A DNA stretch of 64,000 nt, taken from assembly GCA_003008705.1 (NCBI GenBank), contig PDUO01000064.1, positions 174,653 through 238,652 of the forward strand, given 5' to 3'. This DNA comes from Pezicula radicicola (lineage: Eukaryota > Ascomycota > Leotiomycetes > Helotiales > Dermateaceae). The position numbers and the translations under genes were made by a program. The notes beneath the pieces were generated by a model. The model was not told where the DNA came from. It saw only the letters and a list, made by a program, of their open reading frames with translations, and ran no database searches. Each line of letters starts with the position of its first letter. Position 1 is the stretch's first letter. Of this stretch, positions 1 through 10,954 are shown one piece after another.

Positions 1-24
1 ACTCTAATATACTCTGTTTTCAAC

Positions 25-1428
25 ATGCGCTTCCATCTGTCATTACTATTTAGTAGTCTCAGTCCTCAACATCAAAAGTATTTGGGCAGCTGATATCGTT
101 ACTGTTCCTGCTCCCGCATCAGTATCTAGTAATGTATCAAATCCAATCGAGCATTCCTTTCCAGGATATGCATTTGAAGGAAGTTCATTTCCTGCTTTTA
201 CAGGTACGTCTACGATACAGTACAGTACAATACCTTATTTAACCAAAATCTTCCAAACTCAATCTTTACCTACATTCATTACTAAATAAGTAAACTTTAG
301 GCAGTAAGGAAAATCCAAACACTTCCTCTAAAAATCTTCTCAAGGTGATATCAGACAAAACAGGTGCACCTGCTCATATTCGTGTCGGAGGAACATCAAG
401 TAATATGAACCCTCGATCACCTTGAATATATGGCATATGGAGAAAGTGTAGAATATGGTGAAAATCATGAATGAAGGCTTGATTGCTTGCCCCCATTAGG
501 TGGGAGGAAGCCTAGGTTTATATATTAAAGGAGAGGCACCCAAAATGGGCCTAGATCCATACAAAATGAGGCATTTAAGGTGTCGATCCATTAATATAAA
601 AATGGTGCCATACTGGGCCAGAATGGTCGGAATTAATCTGCGATTTCGGAGGGATCGGCGGGCGCCAGGGCCACCAGAAATGAAGATATATTAGAAACAC
701 GTGATTACAGGCCGACAAGTAAGTATCAGCATTTTAAATCAAAAACATCACCAACGTATAAAAACCCAAGACCCCAAAAATTTCTAACTACAACTTGAAA
801 TTAAAAAGAGATCAATCTTCATACGACCCCTCTCAAACCCAACCCGTCAAAGTACCCGCAGGAGAAACAAACAAAGGAATCCCCAAAAACATAACCCTAG
901 GACCCTCCTACTTCGATATCTTCTCCAATTTCCCAAACGCAAAATATATAATCGATATACCATTCGCCAAAGAAAATCTCTCAAATTCCATCTCCTTTGT
1001 AAAAGGAGCACAAAACGCGATTAATGAATCTAATATCTATGCATGGGAAATAGGAAATGAGGTGAATAACTATCCAGGAAATGCACGACCGACAGGTTGG
1101 AATGAGTCTTATTATGCTACGCAATGGGGGACTTGGTCTAGTAACATATCTTCTGCTCTTACTCTCTCCGATACGGGTCGGAGTCAAATTTATCAAGCTG
1201 TTACTCTTTCGTCGGGGACGGGTGCTAATCCCAATGGTCTTCCTGGTGGTGGGAAGGGATTTTGGAATATGTTAGTTTGGATTTCTATCTTTCATTGCTT
1301 CGTATTCTCTCTTACTTGATTTGATTTGATGGTTTTCTTCCGATTGTCACAATATTTACTAATATTTTGTATTTGTGTTATAAAAGCGAAATCTTTAAAG
1401 ATGGTTTAGATCAATATGAAGGTTTGTA
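25..1428 (+). pseudogene. Broken GH79 (beta-glucuronidase-type) glycoside hydrolase, N-terminal half only
   Basis: Fragments of a secreted GH79 family enzyme can be read in order. An ATG at 25 opens a signal peptide, but the frame breaks near 49-53. The coding frame then runs through IVTVPAPASVSSN and GYAFEGSSFPAF to a GTACGT donor at 204. It resumes after an AG at 300 and reaches HIRVGGTSSN near 405. There it is interrupted, and it picks up near 805 with SSYDPSQTQPVKVP and continues through YAWEIGNEVNNYPG (about 1038-1078). That motif contains the Glu expected as general acid/base in clan GH-A enzymes. A GTTAGT donor near 1268 and a short piece reading EIFKDGLDQYEG (about 1386-1425) follow, and then homology stops. 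The second catalytic Glu and the C-terminal half are absent. It is therefore a frameshifted, interrupted and truncated relic. Family assignment rests on RVGG, the EIGNE motif and general layout. Confidence 0.75.
406..800 (+). other. Segment interrupting the GH79 remnant
   Basis: About 390 bp lie between the two halves of a GH79 motif (GGTSSN | SSYDPSQ) that are adjacent in family members. They are too long and stop-filled for an intron of this genome. CTTGAA occurs at both edges (421-426 and 794-799), which could be a target duplication or chance. Inside, TGTAG at 447 and CTACA at 788-792 form an LTR-like terminal pair, and a TATATATTAAAGG sequence lies near 519. I read it as an inserted repeat, possibly a solo LTR, but the edges of the LTR-like pair and of the candidate duplication do not agree. 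Confidence 0.4.
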
Positions 1429-2375
1429 TTAAGACTATTTTTATGCATTAGTAAGTAACCTACCTACCTACCTAGTCTAAAGTTTTTCTAAAAAATGATA
1501 TTGAAATCTGTTGCTAAGAATTTATCAAGTTATCAAACGAAAGCAATGCCGGATTCTAGTTTACAACGCAAGTAAATATTTCGCATCAAAATTAGGTGTT
1601 TTTAATATTTCCCTTCTAATCTCCCATCCCAGAAAAGAGTCCCTCAACTAATTCATTCATCACTAGGCGAAGCTGGAGAGAATACTGGTGCTGACAGACA
1701 TTGTCGCAGTTGTTCTGCTGGTGTTATGGGACAGGGCTGAGAATACTGAATACTGGACCTCGAAATCAAATCCGTCGTTGCCAAGGCCATACAGTGAATA
1801 TGGATTTAAGATAAGCCACCAGGAGCCATTTCCGTGAGAAAAGTTGAAAACGCCCATTTGATGTGCCAATGATGTCGCATTTCCGCATTTTCACATTTTC
1901 AGGTACCGTACCAATGGCCAGTTCCAAGGAAAACTGTGCCGCATCATTGCATCAGGGCATCTCTGACGGGCCCAGAGATCCAAAATATCATGGTTCAGGG
2001 CTTCAATCGATCAATTCCATCCCAAGATGTTCCTTGGAGTCTGGTAAAGTAGTGTAGGTGAAGCTTGGCACTGAACTTTGCCATTATTTGGGGGATGGGC
2101 TTTGTAACATTCGCATCTCTACCCCCTGTCTTCCCCGGCCTTGGCACGCCAGCATCATGTCTCGTGCCCTATGATCTTTGACGACACCTTATCACCACCT
2201 ACCGCCTTACCAGTACCAGTCTTCCACAGATACCTTCTAAATACAAAGGCCTTCTCCTTTTGAAATAAAACAGATCCTGGTAAGAAAGCGCTTAGCTGTA
2301 GAAATGTACTCAGATGGACTAAACTACCTTTTTCCGGATGGAGATGGTGGCTATTAAAGCAGCAACACTCCTGTG
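1429..2375. other. Gene-free stretch
   Basis: No coding segment, RNA gene or repeat is recognised. The short open frames here (for example 1663-1869 on the minus strand) have no family signature or splice context. Confidence 0.5.
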
Positions 2376-2517
2376 TACTGCGTTATTTGCTTGTTAGGAG
2401 TTCATTGTGAATAGCCATTTATCAAGATATAAGCTTAAGTAGCTCACTTCGTTCCAGTAAGTCATTTGATATATAGCTCTAATCAAAATGATCTCTTACA
2501 AAGCAATTTATACGGTA
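2376..2517. mobile_element. Small inverted-repeat element (MITE-like), copy 1
   Basis: The left end reads TACTGCGTTATTTGCTTG. The reverse complement of the right end reads TACCGTATAAATTGCTTTG, and the match continues inward as (A/T)AGGAG.TCATT.TGA.TAG, giving imperfect terminal inverted repeats of about 35 bp. The middle contains AAGTAGCTCACTTCG, shared with copies at 26896-27051 (AAGTAACTCACTCG) and 29383-29462 (TGTAACTCACTTG). Both ends carry TA, as in Tc1/mariner-type non-autonomous elements. There is no open frame. This copy is the most diverged at its left end. Confidence 0.6.
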
Positions 2518-5500
2518 CGCAGTTAGTATATGAAGCTCAGATCATGTCAATTATGAAAATACGTCAAATAACAATCACTAAGCTGCAAATTTAGCTGTTT
2601 GCACTCTCACCCCTCCCCTACACAGAAGAAATTTAATTTTGGTCATCATCATTAGGTTTATTTACATCTAACCCAACACTAGGGTAGTTTTAGCACTAGA
2701 GACTTTCTTTCCAACTTAATCTAAGAAACATACAATAAGATGACAATCTCAGAGTTAATTCTTCCACTATATATTTCCTCCACATGTCCAAATCAAGTCA
2801 TATTCTCTCTTCACTACAATTTCATTTCGCCATCAACTGCATTTGCTCAAATATAGCACCTTAGCTACTTCGTTTACTAGTAACGAACACAAAAACAAGT
2901 CTAATCACTATACTTCAATTTTCTACCCTTCTATATCTTTCCCTACGTTTCTAGACCGAGTCATATTCCCTCAACAAAAACTTCATTCTGTAATCAACCA
3001 CCTTTACCTACAAACAGTGCCTTAGCTTCTTTATTTACCATCAACAAAAACAAAAAACAAATGCGATTACTGCACGACAATCTTCGTCCTTCCCTCTGAT
3101 CTGAAGAGGCATACAGGCACCATACATTGTAGCAAAACCAAGAATTCACATCCTACATCTACTTGATCCTCTACAAAAGCATTGATCTCGCGGCGAATTA
3201 AATACAGATTACGACGATTTCGGATATTGTTGTCATGAGGAATGTTGCTGTCACTTCTATGCCGACTCGGATGTTATTTTTTCGAAACTAGTTCTTTCTC
3301 CTGTTCTTTCTTGTAGACACTTACTGTAGCTGAGGTGATTTGCTCTTCAGAGGCTATAGATGTGTGGTAAGGTCTACTAATGCAGGCGGATTCTCTTGGC
3401 AGTCCAATGGATCTTTTGGCATAAGAGCTTGTCTTGGGTAGTGTACTTGTATTAGTGTCTTAGTTTTATTTTCGATTCTATGGTAGACCCTGTATACAAT
3501 GTCTAGCAGGAGAGAAGTACAGGTTTTGTTAGATTTTTATGTTGGGGAGAGATGGTAAGGGTATAGTTTAGTATGTTTTTGTTTTTGTTCTTTAAGAACG
3601 AGTGGGCTTGTTTACGACAAGTAGCATAGAATCTAAAATACATTAATCCATCTAGGAATATTTTCTTGTTTGTGATCTAACTTGACTTTGATCCTCCTGT
3701 GCAACAAAATTAAAATAATATACTCCCATGTTGCTACTTTAACTCTAACACTCTACATGCTATGATATTAGTTGGACTTCAATCTTCTATTTAGTTTAAT
3801 TGAAGTTTATTATTCGTCTAAAAGAATTCAACAGAGTTTTTGTTTCTACTATTTGTTTTGCCAATATGCAGACGCTGACGAATTTCTAACCAACTTCAAA
3901 TCTGGAATCCATAGAGACATCCCGGTGTCCGGGGTATTCTCTTGGTTGGATCCTATTAGATTTAGTATACAAACATAGGTTTTAGTTTGCATTCTTTGTA
4001 CAGCCTTGATCTGTGGTAATATGTATACTTTTAAATCTTTTTCGAGTGCTCTCCTGTTACAGCCTGCAGCTCCTCAAGCGAGGAAGGATAACAGTTAGGG
4101 AGAGTAGGTAGATATAAGTAGCTGTAGTGTGACTGAACAACTAAGTGTCTTTCTTTGTTAAATAGGATGCTATTGCTAGGAACAACATAAGCTCGAGCGG
4201 CTGTTAGCGCCAATTGAGGGAGGCACCTACCCATATGTTTAGGTGGCGCGAAATTCCTTCTTCGTTTCCCAATTCTATTAACCAAGCCATTTGAAGAATT
4301 CGTACAGCATTATGACTTAATTGAATCAGAGAAAGCGTCAGGCTAATCGAAAGCTTAATGCTTAGTTCCCGAAAGCTAACTACACTATCTTTACAAAGGC
4401 AGGATTAGAAGTCAGACGTCCTACTTGGCTTGTGTATACGTGTACAATACATTGTATTGAGTTTGTGTCGCCTCAAGAAAACCAACAACAAGACTCGCAA
4501 GTGACAACTGAACTTAGCCAAGATGAAAGCTATACATCTCTGGAATCGACCGAAATACATCCTAAGTCTTTTTTAATACTTTGTGTTATTACATCTAGAT
4601 AGGCTATATAATGCTCTAGAAGTATAGTATCCTTGGCGGCCTTGAGTTTATCCTCGATACGTTAGCGGTGGATGTTTGTGTCTAGGTGATGTTCAATTTC
4701 AATACAATACATTGTACTTGTACATCTATTTAGATACTTGAATGATCTCCCAACTTAGAGCTTCACCATGCGTCTCTCACTATCTCAAATCCTCACCAGA
4801 AAAAGGTTTCCTCTAACAGGATCAACTAGTTAGAACTTATATAACTTATATTCCGCACTTCTCCTTCTGCGTAGGAGTGCCGTAGATGGAGTTGATCGCA
4901 AAAATGCTCATACAGAACCAGATGGGTATTTAGTCCACTAACCTTTCTGTCAATTCAATACTAGGCTTGTCTATAACTAAACTGGCAGTTGGCTTATGAT
5001 ATTGAGTTTCAAGTTAGGTAGGTATCTTACAAAATCTAAGTTACTAAAATCTGTTGTCACTAGAAATCTTATGGGTATATTTCTCGTACAACGAAACACA
5101 TTTTTACGAAAGATAGCGAATTTTTATACAAATCAAGTAGATCTTCTAGTAGAGATCGGATGGCGGCTGCCTCGAGAAGAGTAGGAGGCTGTGTGTAAGA
5201 GGGCAACTTTGGGCTTCTTTGGCTTTTTCTTTTGTTATAGAGGGAGCTTCCGAGGGCATACTTGGATACTAAGGTTACCTCGACTTTGGAGAGATTGTAT
5301 AAGAGGGGGCTTTTGTAACCTTACTCTATAACTCGATTTAGTGAATTGAGGACTTTCCTAAATTGATAATCGAAATCACAGCTAGTAGTAGGAGTACTAA
5401 TATGTTACCGAGATAGAACAGCAAATCAAGGGAGAGGAGTAAGCTTGTAGTACTAACTTTGTGTTAGTTACAGTTAATAAAATTTAACTCTCCGGGGCTT

Positions 5501-5860
5501 ACTTAGAGGTTTACTTTGAACTTAGGATTATTAGGTTTCTTCGGCTATTTGTAGTCTGTACTATACTAGTTTCAACAAGCAAGACTAAACGTACACTAAC
5601 TTAAATTCTCTCTACCTAGATACACCTTGTAGAATCCATATATGTACAGCTATCTAACTGGTAGCTACTAGTTTGTGTTTACCATTGAAGTTCAAGCAAC
5701 CAGAGGGGTTCTAGTAGTCGCATAATATTTAAAGCCACTTTAAATCTACAAGGCGTAGGTAACAATAATCATAGTCCCTTACATTGCGTATTCGATTCCT
5801 AAATTTGTGCATATCTATGTTAATTACTGCTTTAATAGTATTTCGAGGCTACTAAGTTCA
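2518..5860. other. Gene-free, AT-biased stretch with possible eroded coding scraps
   Basis: No intact gene is visible in 3.3 kb. One scrap on the minus strand, about 4540-4672, reads RIEDKLKAAKDTILLEHYIA and a little further without a stop, which looks protein-like, but it has no partner exons and I cannot assign it. Other short open frames (2843-3025, 3772-3978, 4031-4285) show biased composition and no motif. The region probably consists of old decayed repeats and intergenic DNA. Confidence 0.45.
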
Positions 5861-5872
5861 TGCAGGAGTAAA

Positions 5873-5944
5873 GGTGGCACTGTAGACCTCTCGTGGCAGC
5901 AGGTAGCCGAACTTAAAGCAGAGAACGAGGCCCTTAAGGACTAA
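5873..5944 (+). pseudogene. Coiled-coil scrap, possibly from a retroelement gag
   Basis: A 23-codon frame reads GGTVDLSWQQVAELKAENEA and continues LKD before a stop. The heptad-like AELKAENEALKD resembles the N-terminal coiled coil of fungal retroelement gag proteins. It is too short for a firm assignment and ends just before a small tandem repeat. Confidence 0.25.
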
Positions 5945-5998
5945 CTCCTTTCCTGATGTCAAGCCACCTTCAGACGTGACGAGTATGGCTAGCCTGGC

Positions 5999-6153
5999 CT
6001 GGCACGTCACCAGAAGCGGTCTTGGCAAAATGGGAAGAGGCTATCGGATCCCACGGTATTCTATTAGCACAGCTGGCACGTCACTAGAAGCGGTTGTGGC
6101 GAAATGGGAGGAAGCCATCGCCATCGGATCCAACGAATATTCTATTAGCACAG
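5999..6153 (+). repeat. Two-copy tandem repeat, unit about 74-81 bp
   Basis: Unit 1 (5999-6072) starts CTGGCACGTCACCAGAAGCG and ends TTCTATTAGCACAG. Unit 2 (6073-6153) repeats it with a few substitutions and a 7-bp gain around GCCATCGCCATCGGATC. A truncated third start, CTGTCACTCCAGG, follows at 6154. The frame is not kept between units, so selection for a protein repeat is unlikely. Confidence 0.8.
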
Positions 6154-6180
6154 CTGTCACTCCAGGAATAGCTTGATGAC

Positions 6181-7674
6181 AAGATGAATAATGACACATC
6201 TCATACAAATCTAAAATGGTCATGATCTTTTCAAGACCGAATGGTAGCTTCAAGTAACCAACCCATTCCACAGTTTCATCTCGTCTTGTTTCTGTTAAGG
6301 AATTATGATTGAACTGGTGACTAAGCCGTAGTACATGGTCTGATGAGGATTCTGTCATTCTCATCCTCATATTCATCGTCATCGTTATCTTCATTCCATT
6401 TCTCTGTATCAAAGAGAGGTCATACTAAACGCACAAGTGACTACTACGATACCAGTGATACTGCGTATATGCAGTCCCGAATCAAGTGTCTTTCTTGCTT
6501 TCAAGGACTAACCTTCCCATTCTCAAACTCTACCTACCCATTACTTCGCTCCCGTTCATACTGTAACAAGTCAACTCCTAGGTAGCAGTGACCTCTAGAA
6601 CCGGCCTCCCGCTAGGCTTCACAACTAAAAACCGTTCCTGAAAATCTACCGAGCCCAACATCAATTCAACGAGTCATACACCACTGATAAAATCACCATT
6701 AAAGAAAAAGAAAAAAAAGACCACATCCCAAATATACCCGTACCTAAAACCACGATAACCACGCGTCCTCAACTCAAAAAAATACCAGTAGAATCCTCCA
6801 TAAAATTTACTAGTGGCATTGATACCCAATACCAATATTTTCAAACCTCGCCACCCAGCCCAGCCTCAACCAAGACAAAAATCTGAATCTCCAACGGTCA
6901 ACCGATAAAACCAAATAAGATACCCCATCTAAATCAATCTGAATCAAAAACCAACCAGTACAAAATAACTACCGCCCGCACACACCACAATACAACTTAA
7001 CTGACCTATCCCCAAACACAAAATCCCACCCCCAATCCGAATCCCGCATCCGGCATCCCGATCCCCAAATCACATATCATAAACTCCTGAGTCCTGACTA
7101 GCCTACTCGCTACTCCTGACAGATAGGTAATCAAATAACCTGAATCCTAACACCCCATCACCCATCACAAGAAATCAAGTACCGACAACCCTAGTAATAA
7201 AAAATCTCCAACTGCCGAACAAACTCCCAACACACACACATTGCAAAACTCGCAAACGCTCGGAAGGGACTTATTTCCTTTAATGATATTATTATTATTA
7301 TTATTATTGAAAAACATGATTGAAAAACTGACTCTCTCTCTCTCGTTCACAAGCAAGTAAATAAAAGACACACGTCACACATCTTTACCCAAGGTATCTG
7401 CCTGTTCTGTACATACCTAACTCTTCACAAGCTTTCTAGCAAAGCCCAGTTGAAGTCCTGCAGATGACGAAATATCATCTAACAAGCTTCGGCAGATACC
7501 ACTAGTGACAAGAATTAAAATCTATGATCAATCAATCGTACAGTAGTAGCACGACACTACTGCATCTGAGGTACAGTCACAGACTTACAAGCAAGATAAA
7601 ATACGAGAACGAACACACCTGCAGCTATATGTAATATTTTCAAGACACATGCCTACGAAGTACATACAGTTCCA
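6181..7674. other. Gene-free stretch
   Basis: I see no supported gene. Simple sequence is present: an (ATT)n run near 7289-7309 and a CTCTCT run near 7332-7343. Open frames at 6041-6412 and 7165-7371 (minus) are low-complexity and unsupported. Confidence 0.5.
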
Positions 7675-8347
7675 TTATCGGTCCGGCTTCCAAGAATCCC
7701 CATACTCCCCTCCCCATTCGTCCAAGCCTTCCTTTTCCAACCCCGCGTATATGCACCGGCAAATTTCAACGGGTCCTTTACCGTTACTGTACCGCTTGTA
7801 CTCACTTCTTGAAACCGGTGGATGTAACAAGCCATCCGATTTGATCTGAAAACCCTGGGGATACAGGTGGACTCGGAGGTCGGTGTTTGGGGACACCGCA
7901 GCACTCATGATGGGAGATGTTCCGCTGAAATTCAACTTAATTGTGATGGTGTGAGGTTGGTTTTCTGTGGTATGAAGTGAGAGATGTGGTCTAAAAATTA
8001 TGGTGCGCAAGTGTGACCACTGGTCACCAGAGGTTCCAATTGTGGTAAATATGACTGTTTTTGTCCCCGAGATAGAGGCGGCTGTGGAGGCCGGGTCGGC
8101 CCTCATATTTCATGCAGCTCAAGGAAATTGGTGGAGGTGAAATCTGCGAGACCGTTTCCACTTTGCCAACCTCCACAGTCCCCAAAGATACCATTGATCC
8201 AACTTCACTCAATTTGTCCTGAAGCCAAATCGAACAAGTATCTGTAGACCTAGATCTTTGAATATGCCATAATGATGGCCTTTGTGTCGACATATATCGA
8301 TAGCCTGTGCCTGCTATCTCATCTCCATCCTCCAACACGTCCTTCAT
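7675..8347 (-). CDS. Doubtful hypothetical protein downstream of VPS37
   Basis: Two overlapping minus-strand frames, 8024-8347 (107 codons) and 7675-8106 (143 codons), cover this stretch. They read in different frames and no good GT-AG pair joins them. The second contains HTITIKLNFSGTSPI and LRVHLYPQGFQIKSDG, which look protein-like but match no family I know. The first frame overlaps the VPS37 stop by 29 bp. The region may equally be the VPS37 3' untranslated region with chance open frames. Confidence 0.2.
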
Positions 8348-9181
8348 CCCACCTCTCCTTTCGCTCTCGACGTAAATAATACACCTTCTTGGCCTCTCTA
8401 TATCTCCTTACCCAATCGCTTGCTTCTCGTTCAGTAGCGATACCTCCATCCCCTTCTACAAAACTCTCTTCCAAAGCTCTACACACCATTTCTTGTTCTT
8501 GGACACCTTGTCCAAGTCTCTGGTAGAGGGATGATGGTGCGAAAGGAGCAAGTGCTCTATCCATCTCTGACTGTTTTGTCCTCCATTGGCGCTCAAGTGC
8601 ATGTGCAGATAGTAATTGAGCCTGTGTTGATGCTCGCAGATGGGCTAGGCGTGCCTCTACCTCGTTCAAATGTGAAGCCAGAGCTATATTCTCAGCCAAA
8701 GCCGCCTGTAATGGTTCCTGCGATGCAGCAATGGAGGGATGCGCTGTGGATTTAGCATGTGCCAGAGCGGCTAAGAGTTCCGGTCGTGCAAGTGCATGAG
8801 AGAGATCCTGCTTCCTAGGAAATGTCAACTGATATCCTGGCGCATGCAGGGGAGAGACAGTGCAGACGATTTATCCTCTAGGATCTTTGGAAGCCATTGC
8901 TCGCCAGGATCCTGTATTTGTTGGGCCTGTGCAGCGTCACGTATTCGTGCCTCTTGAGCATATTGGGTGTCTTGCAAGCCCGCTGCGGAACTGCCTGGGG
9001 TCTCTGGGGGTGGTGGAGGCAAGGACAGGCCATTACCGGCGGGTGTTCCCCTTCGGCTGACTTCTCGACTGTTCGGCTTCGGCGGGGGTGCCGGAGGAGT
9101 ATTGGGATCGAATGACTGGGAGACGCGCTGTGGATTGTATGGAGGATATGATGGGGGTGATGGGGACGTTGAGGAGGCCAT
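8319..9181 (-). CDS. VPS37: ESCRT-I subunit VPS37 (Mod(r) domain)
   Basis: VPS37 is a core subunit of ESCRT-I, which sorts ubiquitinated cargo into multivesicular bodies at the endosome. Exon 1 (9181 down to about 8859) encodes a Pro-rich N-terminus (SPSPPSYPPYNPQ, PPPPPETPG) ending WLPKILEDKSS. Exon 2 (8814-8319) encodes a helical Mod(r) domain with HPSIAASQEPLQAALAENIA, ALERQWRTKQSEMDRALAPF, SSLYQRLGQG and a C-terminal YYLRRERKERWDEGRVGGWR. The intron acceptor is CCTAG before 8814. Two donors, GT at 8858 or at 8867, both keep phase, giving 272 or 269 residues, normal for fungal VPS37. The gene is transcribed away from the F-box gene; about 1.8 kb separates them. The family call rests on the C-terminal signature. 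Confidence 0.82.
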
Positions 9182-10799
9182 TTTGCAATGTGGAGAGAGG
9201 TTTAAAAGGCGTGAGGCTGAGAGGTGCAGTGACTGGAGTAAGTTGCTCGAGCTGCTTACGGCAAGTGTGGCGAGGGGGCTCAGGGAACAAGTGGTGTTGG
9301 GATAGGGTAGGTTGTGCGAAGGCGAACTTGAGAATTATCTACGAATAATTCCGCCGAAACATCACATCAGCAGATTTGTGAGGTGACGATGATGGAGGGG
9401 AGGGGAGAAGAAGAATTAAGGTTGTCCTTGGGAGATAAGACGGACGAGAGAAGCTTATCGCGTGCTCGACCAAGTAAATTAATGCGAGGAATTCGTACTT
9501 TCGTCAAGGTACCTTGCGTACCTGCTGCTGTCGCTTGCCACGATGAGGCTAACCACCACCACCAACCACTACTACTACTATGTACTACTCCTACTACTAA
9601 TAATAAGCACTGTCCTCATAATAATGATACAGTAATGAAGATCCTACTGTAACTTTCGTCTGCAAGTGCTGACTCTGTACAGTAATACTATTGCAGATAA
9701 TAGGAACTAAGCCGGCGATACTTAAATGTTAATAATGTGTTCTCTGCAAGCCAAGATCAGGCCCGATATCTCTCCCACTAAGTCAAGTTCGCACGCTCGC
9801 TTGCTTGATTATTGTTCTGTCACGTTGCGCGCTGCAGTATCGGGCCTGAGGTAGGTGTGTCTTGTATTATTTCCTTAGAGTTTTGGGTAAGGATGCTGAT
9901 CGTTGCGGCTGTTGTTCGCTCTTACTGCGCTGCTTCTTGGCCTTGTTTGGCTGAGTTGCGCCGAAAGAGAGGCCGCTGGGCCTGGCATGCCGAAAGGTAG
10001 GACTGCCAGTTACTCGTACCAGTCAGTAATCTTCGCTTTTGCTATTAAACCGCACCTATCATCTTGCGCTGTGACATCCAAGTCCCCTACAGTACAGTGG
10101 CTCGTCCCCCCCGGCAAATACCAAACGCTGGAGGATCAACAACTTTATTGACTTTCCCAGCCATGATGAGCAAAGAGAGACCAGATAGATACAAACAATA
10201 ATACAGTCACATTAATGATAATCTCGCCCCCCACCAGATTAAAGCAAAGAAGAAGAAAAACATCTTCTTCCTTTTCTTCCTTTTCTTTCTCTTCTCCCTC
10301 TTCTTCCTCCTCCTCCTCCTCTTCCTGAGATCCACTCCTCGCTGTACTCTGTTCCGTACCTTCATCGTTGCTGCTGCTTTTTAACCGGAAGCGTCCCTTC
10401 TCGCGCACTCCACTTTACCACCGACCCCATACAAGTCGGCCCTACACTCCCAATCCACTCCACTCTCTCCACGAACGACCACGCATCGAACTACTATTCT
10501 TCGCCGACGACTACTGCTCTTTGACGTCCCTCCTTGCTGCAACGCTCCTCTCTCCCTTTCCCCCATCCCCATATTCCGCTTGCTTACCTGCGCGATACCT
10601 TCCAAGTCCGTCTCCTTTTTTTTTAATCTATCGCCCATCAATCGTCCACTCTGTACAGTACCAACAACCGACAGACAGACAGACAGACAAGACTTAGAGA
10701 AACTCGCCTCGATCCCGACCACTACCACTACCACCACGAGTGTACATACGCACCGCCGCCGCCCATCTCCTGTTTGCTGGCCGATTCTCCTTCCTCGAG
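9182..10799. other. Long divergent intergenic region (VPS37 / F-box gene)
   Basis: It holds the promoters of both flanking genes. The right half is pyrimidine-rich: a CTTCTTCC-type tract lies at 10257-10326, and an (ACAG)n microsatellite at about 10671-10690 lies shortly upstream of the F-box gene's leader. No coding segment is recognised, although the polypyrimidine tract creates low-complexity open frames on both strands. Confidence 0.6.
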
Positions 10800-10823
10800 A
10801 TGAAGCGTGAGCCTCCAACGTAA
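10800..10823 (+). promoter_or_regulatory. Upstream ORF 1 in the F-box gene leader
   Basis: ATG at 10800 opens a 7-codon frame (MKREPPT) ending TAA at 10823, 131 bp before the main ATG. Whether the transcript includes it is unknown. Confidence 0.4.
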
Positions 10824-10895
10824 ACCCTTCCAGTCGCATCTGCGTCCTTTTAAAGAGAAGAGTCTCTGGTCGTCTCGCCTCTTATCCCCCTTGAC

Positions 10896-10934
10896 ATGAA
10901 AGCCTCATATCAAGTGTGCGACCGGATGGGATAA
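10896..10934 (+). promoter_or_regulatory. Upstream ORF 2 in the F-box gene leader
   Basis: ATG at 10896 opens a 12-codon frame (MKASYQVCDRMG) ending TAA at 10934, only 20 bp before the main ATG at 10955. Such a short spacing leaves little room for reinitiation, so it could dampen translation of the F-box protein if it is in the leader. Confidence 0.45.
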
Positions 10935-10954
10935 GGGTCCAAAGTCGAACAACC

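Noticed and set aside
447..792. Complete LTR with TGTAG/CTACA ends
   Set aside because: No matching target duplication directly outside these ends; kept only as a possibility for the insertion.
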